Below, piece by piece: positions 22,248 through 32,248 of a stretch of 64,000 bases of DNA. The notes under the pieces are model-generated. The model was not told the DNA's origin and ran no database searches. It saw only the letters and a program-made list of their open reading frames with translations. Every line of letters begins with the position of its first letter. Positions within the stretch are counted from its first letter, which is position 1. The DNA comes from Arthrobacter sp. CDRTa11 (GTDB lineage: Bacteria; Actinomycetota; Actinomycetes; Actinomycetales; Micrococcaceae): contig NZ_CP044532.1 of assembly GCF_026427775.1 (NCBI RefSeq), forward strand, positions 4,712,001-4,776,000, read 5' to 3'. Both the position numbers and the translations under genes were made by a program.

Positions 22248-24386
22248 ATGGAAGACCACAACCCCCATCACCACAACCACACTGCCAGTCACGGGACCGT
22301 CACTGAAAGGCATACGCCGGCGCCTGCAGCAAACACCGTGCCGGACCTTCATCAGCACGGCGGCCACGGCGGCCAGGATGACCACGCAGTCCACACCCAG
22401 GGTCAGCATGCCGGGCACAGTACCGCCATGTTCAAGAACCGGTTCTGGCTGACGCTCGTCCTGTCAGTTCCCGTCGTCTACTTCAGCCCCATGGTGGGCC
22501 ACCTGCTGGGCTACATGGCCCCCACGTTCCCTGGGTCGGCCTGGATTCCGCCAGTCCTCGGAACGGCGATCTTCGTTTATGGAGGACAGCCGTTCCTCAC
22601 TGGCGGCCTTCGGGAGCTGAAGGCCAGGCGCCCTGGAATGATGCTGCTGATTGCGATGGCCATCACTGTCGCGTTCGCAGCATCCTGGACCACAAGCCTG
22701 GGCATCGGCGGGTTCGACCTGGACTTCTGGTGGGAGCTGGCCCTGCTGGTTGCCATCATGCTCCTGGGCCACTGGCTCGAAATGCGCGCCCTTGGCTCAG
22801 CGCAGGGAGCCCTGGATGCCCTGGCGGCCCTGCTGCCCGATGAAGCCGAGCGGATCTTGGGGGACAGCACCGAAATCATTCCGGTCGCGGACCTCCGCGA
22901 AGGCGATACCGTCCTTGTCCGCTCCGGCGCCAGGATGCCGGCGGACGGCACCATCGTGGGCGGGCAGGCCGAGTTTGACGAGTCGATGATCACGGGAGAA
23001 TCCAAGACAGTGCCCCGGGGCGCCGGAGACACCGTGGTGGCCGGCACGGTGGCCACGGACAACAGCGTCAGGGTGCGTGTGACCGCCGTCGGCGAGAACA
23101 CCGCGCTGGCGGGAATCCAGCGTCTCGTCGCCGAAGCGCAGGCTTCCTCATCGAAGGCACAGGCGTTGGCTGACAGGGCTGCGGCGTTCCTGTTCTACCT
23201 CGCGGCTGCCGCTGGCATCATCACCTTTGTGGCCTGGACCCTGTTGGGCAGTGTCCCTGAGGCAGTTACCCGCACGGTCACTGTGCTTGTGATCGCCTGC
23301 CCCCATGCATTGGGCCTGGCCATTCCCCTGGTCATCGCCATTTCCACGGAGCAGGCCGCCCGGGCCGGAGTGCTCATCAAGAACAGGATGGCTCTGGAAC
23401 GCATGCGCACCGTTGACGTCGTCCTCTTCGACAAAACGGGCACGTTGACCAAGGGCGAGCCCGAGCTGACTGACGTCGCCGCTGCCCCGGGTGTTGATGC
23501 CGATTCGCTGCTGGCACTGGCAGCGGCCGCGGAGTCCGACAGTGAACACCCTGTGGCGCGTGCCGTCGTTCGCGCCGCCCGGCAACGCAACCTGACCGTC
23601 CCGTCCGCCACCGGTTTCAGCTCGCTGACTGGCCGCGGCGTGCGTGCCGAGGTGGACGGCCGGACCGTCCATGTGGGCGGCCCTGCCCTGTTGCGCGAGC
23701 TTGGCACCGCCGAACCTGATGAGCTTGCCCGCTCCACCGACGCCTGGATTAACCGGGGCGCCGCGGTGCTGCACGTCATCGACGGCGGCAGGGTCCTGGG
23801 CGCAGTCAGCCTGGAAGACGCTGTCCGGCCTGAATCCCGCCAGGCGGTGGCTGCCCTGCAGAACCGGGGTGTCAAGGTAGCGATGATCACCGGCGACGCC
23901 CGGCAGGTGGCCCAGGCAGTCGCGGAAGACCTGAACATCGATGAGGTCTTCGCCGAGGTCCTTCCTGCGGACAAAGACAAGAAGGTGGCAGAACTTCAGG
24001 CGCGTGGCCTGAAAGTGGCTATGGTGGGCGACGGCGTAAACGACTCGCCCGCGCTGGCCAGGGCCGAGGTGGGCATCGCTATTGGAGCCGGCACCGACGT
24101 GGCGATGGAATCGGCAGGGGTTGTCCTGGCCGGGAATGATCCGCGGGCCGTCCTCTCGATGGTGGACCTGTCCAGGGCCAGCTACGTGAAGATGTGGCAG
24201 AACCTCATGTGGGCCACCGGTTATAACGTCCTGGCCATTCCGCTGGCAGCTGGTGTCCTCGCCTTTGCTGGAATAGTACTGTCTCCGGCTGCCGGCGCTG
24301 TCCTGATGTCCGTGTCAACCATCGTGGTGGCCCTGAACGCCCAACTCCTGCGGAGGATACGGCTAAATCCCTCCACAGTCAGTTGA
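22248..24386 (+). CDS. copB: Copper-translocating P1B-type ATPase (CopB-like, CPH motif)
   Basis: A 712-residue membrane ATPase. The N-terminus is His-rich (DHNPHHHNH and HQHGGHGGQDDH) with no HMA domain. The membrane metal site is CPH (about residues 351-353), the signature of the P1B-3 CopB branch associated with Cu(II)/Cu(I) export. TGES, DKTGTLTKGEP (phosphorylated Asp at about 394), SEHPVARA (HP motif) and GDGVNDSPAL are all present. It follows copZ by 58 nt in the CsoR-type operon. ATG 22248 has GAGG 8 nt upstream. Confidence 0.93.
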   Translation: MEDHNPHHHNHTASHGTVTERHTPAPAANTVPDLHQHGGHGGQDDHAVHTQGQHAGHSTAMFKNRFWLTLVLSVPVVYFSPMVGHLLGYMAPTFPGSAWIPPVLGTAIFVYGGQPFLTGGLRELKARRPGMMLLIAMAITVAFAASWTTSLGIGGFDLDFWWELALLVAIMLLGHWLEMRALGSAQGALDALAALLPDEAERILGDSTEIIPVADLREGDTVLVRSGARMPADGTIVGGQAEFDESMITGESKTVPRGAGDTVVAGTVATDNSVRVRVTAVGENTALAGIQRLVAEAQASSSKAQALADRAAAFLFYLAAAAGIITFVAWTLLGSVPEAVTRTVTVLVIACPHALGLAIPLVIAISTEQAARAGVLIKNRMALERMRTVDVVLFDKTGTLTKGEPELTDVAAAPGVDADSLLALAAAAESDSEHPVARAVVRAARQRNLTVPSATGFSSLTGRGVRAEVDGRTVHVGGPALLRELGTAEPDELARSTDAWINRGAAVLHVIDGGRVLGAVSLEDAVRPESRQAVAALQNRGVKVAMITGDARQVAQAVAEDLNIDEVFAEVLPADKDKKVAELQARGLKVAMVGDGVNDSPALARAEVGIAIGAGTDVAMESAGVVLAGNDPRAVLSMVDLSRASYVKMWQNLMWATGYNVLAIPLAAGVLAFAGIVLSPAAGAVLMSVSTIVVALNAQLLRRIRLNPSTVS

Positions 24387-24492
24387 ACTCCACTGCGGGT
24401 TGAAAGAATCAAGCGTTGATCGAGCGGTACCGGCCGGGTGGACGTCCGGCCGGTACCCTCATAAACAGCAAGCGAACGGAAGGGGAAGCAGC

Positions 24493-25032
24493 ATGACCAC
24501 AGCTGGGCGCCGGCTCATGATGACCTTCCTACAACGCAGAGGCTTTCAGCGAACCTGGCTCCAACGGGGTTTCCTGATCGCTGTGGTTCTGGCCATCGCG
24601 GCGGGGATCTTCGGAATGCATGTCATGACCGGCGGCAATCATGCCGGGCACTCCCCCACTGTGGCCCCGGCCCCAGCTGCTGCAGCCAAGAGCACGGCAG
24701 ACACCCACGACACGGCAGACATTCATCCGGGTGCCCATGGAGCAGCCCATGACACGGCAACCGGATCCGAATTCCAGCACTCGTCGCTGTCGGAACCTCA
24801 GTCCTACACCTACTCGACAGAATGCACGTGCCAGACAGAGTGCAGCGGCGCCCACGCCATGGGCATGGAGTGCGTCCCTTCGGCCAAAACAGGCTCGCTG
24901 GCGGCACCGCACCCCGGAACCGCGGCCCTGGCCTTCAACACGGGCCATGGAAGCTCCAGTACACCCACCGCTGCTTACGGCTACCTGCCGGAGGGTCCTT
25001 CTCCCGGTGAGCTGTCCATCAGCCGGACGTAA
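24493..25032 (+). CDS. DUF6153-like membrane-anchored protein
   Basis: A 179-residue protein with one N-terminal membrane helix (about residues 25-45, GFLIAVVLAIAAGIFGMHVMTG) and an exterior part rich in His, Met and Cys (NHAGHS, DTADIHPGAHGAAHD, STECTCQTECSGAHAMGMECVPS), pointing to metal binding. Such DUF6153 proteins recur in actinobacterial copper loci. AAGGGGAA lies about 6 nt before the ATG. It follows the P-ATPase gene and is probably in the same operon. Confidence 0.75.
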   Translation: MTTAGRRLMMTFLQRRGFQRTWLQRGFLIAVVLAIAAGIFGMHVMTGGNHAGHSPTVAPAPAAAAKSTADTHDTADIHPGAHGAAHDTATGSEFQHSSLSEPQSYTYSTECTCQTECSGAHAMGMECVPSAKTGSLAAPHPGTAALAFNTGHGSSSTPTAAYGYLPEGPSPGELSISRT

Positions 25033-25218
25033 ACAGCCGGACATAAACAACCGCGGCGACGGCGCTAGGACGGCCGCCAGACTGCAATTCCTCCTGGTAC
25101 TCCTTGCTGACCCCACACGCCGACATGCGTCCCGCGTGTGGCACGGTCTGCCGCATTCCCGATGACAAGCTCACCCCCGGCCCCTTGCGGCCGAACAACT
25201 TGAAGGACCTGATTTTCC

Positions 25219-25842
25219 ATGAACAAAAAACTCCTGACCCTTTCAGCAGCCGCCTTCGCCGCCGCTGTCACCTTGGCGGGCTGCGCCGCCGATTCCGGCT
25301 CCACACCGGTGCCAGGGATGAGCCACGGCGGCTCCGGGATGAGCCATGGCAGCTCCGCGCCTGCCGCATCAGCCGACCACAACGCCGCAGATGTGAAGTT
25401 CGCGCAAATGATGATTCCGCACCATGCGCAGGCTGTGGAGATGAGCGACATGATCCTGGCCAAAACCGAAATTCCCGCCTCCGTCACCACCCTTGCCACG
25501 AAGATCAAGGAAGCACAGGGCCCGGAAATCGACACGATGACCGGCTGGCTTAAGAGCTGGAATGAGCCCACAGAGATGGCGTCCGGCCACTCCATGAGCG
25601 GCCATGGGATGAGCGGCATGATGGACGAGGCGGCCATGAAGGAACTTCAGGCCGCCCAGGGAACCGATGCCGCCCGGCTGTTCCTCACCCAGATGATTGC
25701 CCATCACGAAGGGGCAGTGACCATGGCCAAGGCCGAAACAAGTGAGGGCAAGAATGCCGAAGCAGTAGACCTGAGCAAAAAGATTGTGACCGCACAGGAA
25801 GCCGAAATCAAAAAAATGCAGGAGCTCCTGGGCACCCTCTGA
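25219..25842 (+). CDS. DUF305 copper-binding lipoprotein
   Basis: A 207-residue lipoprotein with lipobox LAGC (Cys22). The DUF305 four-helix core has the paired motifs MMIPHHAQAVEMSDMI and MIAHHEGAVTMAKAE (HHx5M), which form Met/His metal sites as in the periplasmic copper binder CopM. Additional Met/His/Gly segments (GMSHGGSGMSHG, GHSMSGHGMSGMMD) flank the domain. It probably sequesters copper outside the membrane and completes the copper cassette. There is a 186-nt gap from the preceding gene that has no obvious promoter. Confidence 0.9.
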   Translation: MNKKLLTLSAAAFAAAVTLAGCAADSGSTPVPGMSHGGSGMSHGSSAPAASADHNAADVKFAQMMIPHHAQAVEMSDMILAKTEIPASVTTLATKIKEAQGPEIDTMTGWLKSWNEPTEMASGHSMSGHGMSGMMDEAAMKELQAAQGTDAARLFLTQMIAHHEGAVTMAKAETSEGKNAEAVDLSKKIVTAQEAEIKKMQELLGTL

Positions 25843-25876
25843 GACGGGCCTGGCTCAACGTCTGGAATCCCCGGTT

Positions 25877-26860
25877 CTACCGCGCCGCGGTGTACAGCCG
25901 CCGCACCAAGTCTTCGATATCCGGTTCGTGGAGCGATAAGTCGGCCACGGCAGCCGTTGCCGAAACTGCCGTCAGCAGCGCCGCGGCCGAGAGCTGGCGG
26001 GGGTCGAAGGTGATGCGGTGCCGGATGTCCTCCGCCTCAGTCCCGAGGTGGGTGGCGCCGTGGGGCAGGACCAGGCCGTCTGCTGGCAATGGCGAACTGA
26101 AGTCGACCACCATGGTGCGCCGGGCCTCCGCAACTTCCGCGAGCCCGGTGAGGGGACCGTCGAAGGCGATGGCGCCGTCGTCCACTACCAGCACGCGCTG
26201 GCAGAGCCGCTGGACATCACTCATGTCGTGGGTGGTCAGGAGCAGCGTGGTGCCGTGTTCGCGGCGCTCGAAATCCAGGTACCGGCGCAGGCTCTCCTTG
26301 CTGATCATGTCCAGGCCGATGGTGGGCTCGTCCAGGATGACCAGCTCGGGCCTGTGCCGCAGCGCCGCCGCCACCTCTCCGCGCATGCGCTGCCCCAGCG
26401 ACAGCTGGCGGACGGGGGTCCCGAGAAACGGCTCAAGGGCCAGCTGCGCCGACAGTTCCTGGAACCGGGGCCGCCAGCGGCTCTCCGGCTGGCGGTGCAT
26501 GGCCCCCAGGATGGGAAAGGAATCCTGGAGCGGCAGGTCCCACCAGAGCTGCGAGCGCTGCCCGAACACCACGCCGATCTTTCGGGCCAAAGCCTGGCGC
26601 TGAGGGACCGGCTGCAGTCCGCAGACAGAGACGCGCCCTGAGGAAGGCACCAGGATGCCGGTGAGCATCTTGATGGTGGTGGACTTCCCGGCTCCGTTGG
26701 CGCCGATATAGCCCACGGCTTCCCCCTGCTCCACCGTGAAGCTCACGTCCCGGACGGCGTGCACTGTCCGCCGTCGGCGTTTGAGCCGTTTGAGCCCACG
26801 CCCCGTCCCCGGTTCGGCGACGGTAAAGTTCCGGCTCAGCTGCTCCGCTTCGATGATCAT
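25877..26860 (-). CDS. ABC-2 exporter ATP-binding protein
   Basis: A 327-residue ATPase with Walker A GANGAGKST, signature LSLGQRMRGE, Walker B LVILDEPTIGLD and switch His LLTTHDMSD. The N-terminal insertion (LKRLKRRRRTVHAVRDV) and C-terminal extension are typical of the large ATPase subunit that partners two DUF990-type permeases. The start is 1 nt after the end of the preceding permease gene, so the three genes at 25877-28496 form one coupled operon. Substrate unknown; related systems are linked to antibiotic or lipid export. Confidence 0.88.
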   Translation of the reverse strand: MIIEAEQLSRNFTVAEPGTGRGLKRLKRRRRTVHAVRDVSFTVEQGEAVGYIGANGAGKSTTIKMLTGILVPSSGRVSVCGLQPVPQRQALARKIGVVFGQRSQLWWDLPLQDSFPILGAMHRQPESRWRPRFQELSAQLALEPFLGTPVRQLSLGQRMRGEVAAALRHRPELVILDEPTIGLDMISKESLRRYLDFERREHGTTLLLTTHDMSDVQRLCQRVLVVDDGAIAFDGPLTGLAEVAEARRTMVVDFSSPLPADGLVLPHGATHLGTEAEDIRHRITFDPRQLSAAALLTAVSATAAVADLSLHEPDIEDLVRRLYTAAR

Positions 26861-27709
26861 CTAGCCTCCTGCTCCGGTGTACTTTTTGATGGCCGCCCGC
26901 CACAGCAGCAATGTAATCGCCCACAGAACGACGGCGGCAGGCAGTCCCAGCCAGCCCGTCCAGCTGGGTATTCCGGCCGGACCGTCAAGCCCGAGCAGAA
27001 CCAGGCTGGGGGCGTACGCCACGAGAGTCGCAGGGATCACGAACGTGAAAAAGACCTGCAAGGGAAGGAAGAGTGCGGCGCCGGGCATCGACGCCACATA
27101 CCGGCCGCCGTAGGTAAAGGCATTCGCGAACTGCCGTCCGTCCAGGAGCCAGAACTGCAGCGCCCCCGCCCCGACAAACAGCGCCCCAAAAATCCCGGCA
27201 CCGGCCAGGGGCGTTGTGATGAACAAGGCGACCTTCCCCGGATCCCATTGAATGTCTGTCAGGAACAGGGCCGCAGCCAGGGCCACCAGCGCGAAGACCA
27301 GCCGGCCCACCCGCCGTAGCTGGAAGTCGGAGGTCATCAGCTGCAGCAGGACAGGCAGCGGCCGGACCAGCAGGACCTCCAGCTTTCCCATCCGGATGGC
27401 ATCACTCATGGAGTCGGTTTCGCCCAGCAGCAGATCCGCGGCGGAGAAGCCCACCGACGCGAAGCCGAACACCAGCAGGGTCTGGGCAAAGGTCATGCCC
27501 CCGAAGGCCGGGACGTTATGCACGATGGCGTACAGCTCCACAAACTCGGTGAGGGCCAGCATCACCTGGCCGGCGACGTCGGCGGCAAAGCTTCCCCGGT
27601 ACGCCGTCTGCGAGCGCAACCGTGCAGACACCAGGAGCCGCAGCAGCTTGGCGTTGGTCACCGGAGTGCTGTCCAGTGCCGGCGCTCCGGCAGTTTCAGT
27701 TTCAGCCAC
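26861..27709 (-). CDS. ABC-2 exporter permease (DUF990-like), second subunit
   Basis: A 282-residue membrane protein with about six helices, including FTLAEFVELYAI-type first segment region and the C-terminal LGLPAAVVLWAITLLLWRAAIKKY. It contains the charged cytosolic loop LLLGETDSMSDAIRMGKLEVLLVRPLP, which is shared by DUF990 permeases. It overlaps the preceding permease gene by 8 nt. The two permeases probably form a heterodimer. Confidence 0.82.
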   Translation of the reverse strand: MAETETAGAPALDSTPVTNAKLLRLLVSARLRSQTAYRGSFAADVAGQVMLALTEFVELYAIVHNVPAFGGMTFAQTLLVFGFASVGFSAADLLLGETDSMSDAIRMGKLEVLLVRPLPVLLQLMTSDFQLRRVGRLVFALVALAAALFLTDIQWDPGKVALFITTPLAGAGIFGALFVGAGALQFWLLDGRQFANAFTYGGRYVASMPGAALFLPLQVFFTFVIPATLVAYAPSLVLLGLDGPAGIPSWTGWLGLPAAVVLWAITLLLWRAAIKKYTGAGG

Positions 27710-28496
27710 CCTGGACCACCAGCTTCCGCGAGCCGTACCGGACCATCAGCTGGGTGCCGGCCAGCAGCACCGCCAGCCACAGGAGCTGGACACCCACCAG
27801 CGCAAGGCTCTCTCCGCCGTCGGTCCTTCCGGCCAGAATGTCCACCGGGGTCTGCAGCATGGAGGGGAGCGGGGTGGCGCGGGCGAAGTCCAGCATCCAT
27901 TGCGGGAACCACGTCACGGGAACCAGGAATCCGGACAGCAGGTTCATCACCACCATGTACAGCATCCAGTAGCCGCGGATTTCAACCACCCAGAACGCCA
28001 GCAGGTTGATCATAAAAAAGCCCAGGAAATTCAGGGTGATGGCGGCCATGATGGAGACGAAGCCCAGCACGTACGGGCCGGCATCGGTGGGAAGGGAGAG
28101 CCCAGTGACAATGGCCCCGACGATCAGCGGCGGAACTCCCCGGGGCAGGACGTCAAAGGCCGCCCGCCCCATGTCCTGCGCCCAGTAGGAGGCGGTCAGG
28201 TTCACGGACCGGGAAAGGTCGACGGCGATGTCCCCGCTTTTGACCCGGCCGGCCAGTTCCGCGCTGCCGAAGAGCCCGAGCGGGGCCAGGAGCGCCTGCC
28301 CCAGCCACACATAGGTTGCCGCCTCAATTGCCGAGTAGCCCCCGATGGCGCCGCCCGCCGTCGAAATGGCCGAAAGCAGCAGGGAGGCCCGGATCAGGCC
28401 GAAGACTGTATTGGTGAAAGCGCCATACAGCGCGGCCAGGCGGTACGTGGAATGGCGGCGGAAGGATGACTTGGCCAGCTCCCAATACGCGCGCAC
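27702..28496 (-). CDS. ABC-2 exporter permease (DUF990-like), first subunit
   Basis: A 264-residue membrane protein with about six helices and the loop LAGRVKSGDIAVDLSRSVNLTASY, equivalent to the loop in the partner permease. First gene of the three-gene exporter operon; its promoter must lie in the 162-bp space shared with the divergent SNF2 gene at 28659. Confidence 0.82.
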   Translation of the reverse strand: MRAYWELAKSSFRRHSTYRLAALYGAFTNTVFGLIRASLLLSAISTAGGAIGGYSAIEAATYVWLGQALLAPLGLFGSAELAGRVKSGDIAVDLSRSVNLTASYWAQDMGRAAFDVLPRGVPPLIVGAIVTGLSLPTDAGPYVLGFVSIMAAITLNFLGFFMINLLAFWVVEIRGYWMLYMVVMNLLSGFLVPVTWFPQWMLDFARATPLPSMLQTPVDILAGRTDGGESLALVGVQLLWLAVLLAGTQLMVRYGSRKLVVQGG

Positions 28497-28658
28497 CGGT
28501 CGAGTCTACCCGGGCACCTGGTTCCTGCCGCCGTCGAATTCGGGGGAACGCTGCGAGGTCGCCGGGCCACGGACCCTCGCCGGGCGAACTAAGATGGATC
28601 AGATAACCTCCGATCGGACACGGCCCCGCCGTGGCCTGCTGAAAGTAGCGCGCACACC

Positions 28659-31600
28659 ATGCCATCCCAACCGGACGAGAGTGCGGCACTGGCAATACAG
28701 ACTCCCGCCATCAACGACCGCTCGCTCGCGGCCGGACTGGCCTATGCCATGGGAAGCCGCGTTTCCGGGATCTCGTTCGACGCCACCACCGGCCTCATGC
28801 TGGGCAAGGTGCGGGGAGGCGCTGACGTTCCCTATTCCACCACCGCCAAGCTGGTCCGCAAGGCCGGCGGCTGGAGCTGCACCGTTGGTGTGTGCAGCTG
28901 CCCGGTACGCAAGGACTGCAAGCACGTGGCCGCGCTGCTCTTCGCGGCGGAGGACAACCCTGCCACCCGCGTCCAGCTGCTGGCACCGGCGGAGGTTTCG
29001 CGCCTCTCCCGCCAGCCCGCCACGTTCGAGCTGGCCGACTGGGAACAGGCCCTGAGCCCGCTCATCTCCCAGCCCGGCATCACCCAGTCAACCAACGGCA
29101 TCCCCCTGGCACTGCAGTTCGAGATTGAAGAACCGGCCCCGCACTTCTCCTACACAGGCCGCCGCGACCCGCTCCGCAGCGTCCGCCAGCTCAAGGCCCG
29201 GCCCGTGATCATGGGCACCAAGGGCAAGTGGATCCGCGGCGACGTCTCGTGGAACACCCTGAGCTACCTGAACTTCCGGCGCGAATGCAATGAGGCGCAC
29301 GTGGAGTGGATGCAGACGTTCCTGGCCGCCCACACCGCCGCCGCCAACCGCCTGCACAACTCGTCCGCCCTCTGGCTGGGGCTGAACACCTTCGCGGGAA
29401 AGAACATGTGGGGCCTGCTGGCAGATGCCCAAAAGATCGGCCTGGCCCTGGTCCACAGCCGCGGCAGTGAGCCGGTGCGGCTCGCAGAGTCCCCCGCCGC
29501 CGTCGGGCTTAATCTGAGCCGATACGGCTCCCCGGCCAACGGAAATGCCGCAGACGGCCCGCCCGCTGACACTGAAAAGACGGACGACGGCGGCGGGCTG
29601 GAGCTCGCTCCCACCATCACCGTTGAGGGGGTGGAGGTTGACCCCGCAGCGGTGGGGACCATCGGCCGGCCCGCGCACGGCATCTTCCTGACCACCGGAG
29701 GGGAGGCCCTGCCCGGTGTTGCCGCGGACAATGTGATCACCCTGGCGCCGCTGGAGAACGGGCTGAGCGAGGAACTGCTGACCTTCGTCACCGCAGGCAG
29801 CACCCTGCACATCCCCGCGAAGGACGAGACTCGTTTCCTCACCGGTTTCTACCCCAAGCTCAAGCAGGCCGCCCGGGTCACGGCCAAGGATGAGTCCGTG
29901 GAGCTGCCCACGCTGGCTGTCCCCACACTCTCGCTGCTGGCCAACTACGGGGCCGACCACAAGGTCCGGCTGCACTGGGAATGGCATTACAAGTCCGGCA
30001 CCCTGGTAACGGCGCAGCCCCTGTGGCGGCACCCCGGCGACCACGGCTACCGTGATGACCTCGCCGAGGCCCGGATCCTGGAAGGCGTTGGCCAGCCCTG
30101 GGACCTGGTCCCTGCCCTCGGGGAGTCCGCTACCGGCGGCTGGGGCACTCCGCGGCTGGCGGCTTCGGCCGAACTGGGCGGTCTGGACACCCTGGCGTTC
30201 ACCGAGGACGTGCTGCCCATGCTCCGCCGCACCCCGGACGTTGTGGTGGACACCTCCGGCGACATCGCCGACTACCGCGAAGCCGAGGAAGCCCCGGTGG
30301 TGTCCATTTCCACCAAGGCCACCGAGCAGCGCGACTGGTTCGACCTCGGAATCCAGATCTCGCTTGAGGGCCAGCCGGTCTCCTTCGCCGCGGTGTTTTC
30401 CGCCCTGGCGGCCGGGCAGACCAAAATGCTGCTGCCCAGCGGCGCCTACTTCTCACTCGACCTGCCTGAGCTGCACCAGCTGCGCGCACTGATCGAAGAG
30501 GCCCGTTCGCTGCAGGACAACAAGGACGCGCCCCTGCAGATCAGCCGTTTCCAGGCCGGCCTGTGGGACGAGCTGGCCCAGCTGGGCATCGTGGATGAGC
30601 AGGCCGCTGCCTGGCGCTCGGCCGTGGGTGGACTGCTGGAAGGCGGCGTCAAAGGACTGCCGCTGCCTGACTCCCTGAACGCCGAGCTGCGTCCGTACCA
30701 GCTGGAAGGCTTTAACTGGCTCACGTTCCTGTACCGGCACAGCCTGGGCGGGATCCTCGCGGACGACATGGGCCTGGGCAAAACCGTTCAGGCCATCGCC
30801 CTGATGTGCGCGGCCAAGGAGCACGCTGCCGGCGTTTCCTCGGGTCACGCTGATGCTGACGATCCAGGCCCTTCACCGGAAACAGCGTCCGACGGCGGCA
30901 CTCCCTTTTTGGTGGTGGCCCCCACCAGCGTGGTGGGCAACTGGGCAGCCGAAGCGGCTCGTTTCGCCCCGGGCCTGACGGTGAAAACCATCGGCGAAAC
31001 GTTCGCGAAGAACAGCAAGGATGCCGCACTGGCGCTGGCCGGCGTGGACATCGTGATCACCTCCTACGCCCTGTTCCGGATCGACTACGACTCCTACGCG
31101 TCCAAAACGTGGGCCGGGCTGGTCCTGGACGAAGCCCAGTTTGTGAAGAACCACCAGTCCAAGGCCTACCAGTGCGCCCGGAAACTGCCGGCAGCATTCA
31201 AGCTGGCCATCACCGGCACTCCGCTGGAGAACAACCTGATGGAGTTCTGGGCGCTGACCTCCATCGTGGCGCCGGGCCTCTTCGCCAGCCCCAAGCGGTT
31301 TGCCGAGTACTACCAGAAGCCGGTGGAAAAGAACGGCGACAAGGGGCAGCTGGAGAAGCTCCGCCGTCGGGTCCGTCCGCTGATGATGCGCCGCACCAAA
31401 GACCAGGTTATCCAGGACCTGCCGCCCAAGCAGGAGCAGATCCTTGAAGTGGTGCTGAATCCGCGGCACCAGAAGGTCTATCAGACCCACCTGCAGCGCG
31501 AGCGGCAGAAAATCCTGGGCCTGATCGAGGACGTTAACAAGAACCGCTTCACCATCTTCCAGTCGCTGACCCTGCTCCGTCAGCTCAGCCTGGATGCCTC

Positions 31601-32138
31601 GCTGGTGGATCCGTCGCTTTCCGGTGTTCGGTCCAGCAAGCTGGACGTGCTCTTTGAGCAGCTGGAGGACCTCGTAGCGGAAGGCCACCGGGCTTTGATC
31701 TTCAGCCAGTTCACCGGGTTCCTGGGCAAGGTGCGCGAGCGGCTGGTGGAGGAAAACATCGAGTTCTGCTACCTCGACGGCAGTACACGGAACCGTACCG
31801 ACGTGGTCAATGAGTTCAAGAACGGCTCTGCGCCTGTCTTCCTGATTTCGCTCAAGGCCGGCGGATTTGGCCTGAACCTGACTGAAGCCGATTACGTGTT
31901 CCTGCTGGATCCGTGGTGGAACCCGGCGTCCGAGGCCCAGGCCGTGGACCGAACCCACCGGATCGGGCAGGCGCGGAACGTGATGGTGTACCGGCTGGTG
32001 GCCAAGGACACCATCGAGGAAAAGGTCATGGCTCTGAAGGCACGGAAGTCTCAGCTGTTCGCGGATGTGATGGAAGGCGACGCCCTCTCCGGTGGAGCCA
32101 TCACCGCCGAAGACCTGGCGGGCCTGTTCAAGGAATAG
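28659..32138 (+). CDS. SNF2-family helicase with SWIM zinc finger
   Basis: A 1159-residue cytosolic ATPase. The N-terminus carries a SWIM finger with Cys79, Cys81, Cys87 and His89 (CSCPVRKDCKH). A roughly 500-residue middle part of unknown fold leads to the SNF2 ATPase: DDMGLGKTVQ (motif I, about residue 700), VVAPTSVVGNW, DEAQFVKN (motif II, about 824), ITGTPLENN (III), and in the second lobe IFSQFTGFL and DPWWNPASEAQAVDRTHRIGQ (motifs V-VI). It belongs to the bacterial RapA/HepA-like SNF2 group, which translocates on DNA; the precise process is unknown. No ribosome binding site is seen before the ATG. Confidence 0.9.
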   Translation: MPSQPDESAALAIQTPAINDRSLAAGLAYAMGSRVSGISFDATTGLMLGKVRGGADVPYSTTAKLVRKAGGWSCTVGVCSCPVRKDCKHVAALLFAAEDNPATRVQLLAPAEVSRLSRQPATFELADWEQALSPLISQPGITQSTNGIPLALQFEIEEPAPHFSYTGRRDPLRSVRQLKARPVIMGTKGKWIRGDVSWNTLSYLNFRRECNEAHVEWMQTFLAAHTAAANRLHNSSALWLGLNTFAGKNMWGLLADAQKIGLALVHSRGSEPVRLAESPAAVGLNLSRYGSPANGNAADGPPADTEKTDDGGGLELAPTITVEGVEVDPAAVGTIGRPAHGIFLTTGGEALPGVAADNVITLAPLENGLSEELLTFVTAGSTLHIPAKDETRFLTGFYPKLKQAARVTAKDESVELPTLAVPTLSLLANYGADHKVRLHWEWHYKSGTLVTAQPLWRHPGDHGYRDDLAEARILEGVGQPWDLVPALGESATGGWGTPRLAASAELGGLDTLAFTEDVLPMLRRTPDVVVDTSGDIADYREAEEAPVVSISTKATEQRDWFDLGIQISLEGQPVSFAAVFSALAAGQTKMLLPSGAYFSLDLPELHQLRALIEEARSLQDNKDAPLQISRFQAGLWDELAQLGIVDEQAAAWRSAVGGLLEGGVKGLPLPDSLNAELRPYQLEGFNWLTFLYRHSLGGILADDMGLGKTVQAIALMCAAKEHAAGVSSGHADADDPGPSPETASDGGTPFLVVAPTSVVGNWAAEAARFAPGLTVKTIGETFAKNSKDAALALAGVDIVITSYALFRIDYDSYASKTWAGLVLDEAQFVKNHQSKAYQCARKLPAAFKLAITGTPLENNLMEFWALTSIVAPGLFASPKRFAEYYQKPVEKNGDKGQLEKLRRRVRPLMMRRTKDQVIQDLPPKQEQILEVVLNPRHQKVYQTHLQRERQKILGLIEDVNKNRFTIFQSLTLLRQLSLDASLVDPSLSGVRSSKLDVLFEQLEDLVAEGHRALIFSQFTGFLGKVRERLVEENIEFCYLDGSTRNRTDVVNEFKNGSAPVFLISLKAGGFGLNLTEADYVFLLDPWWNPASEAQAVDRTHRIGQARNVMVYRLVAKDTIEEKVMALKARKSQLFADVMEGDALSGGAITAEDLAGLFKE

Positions 32139-32248
32139 CCCCTGACAAGGCGTAGGAACTGCGGGTGGACGTAGCGGCGCACCCATCGCCGGCACACCAA
32201 ATCGCCCCTATGCTGTAGTCAGCCCGAAACTACAACGTTGGAGAAGAC

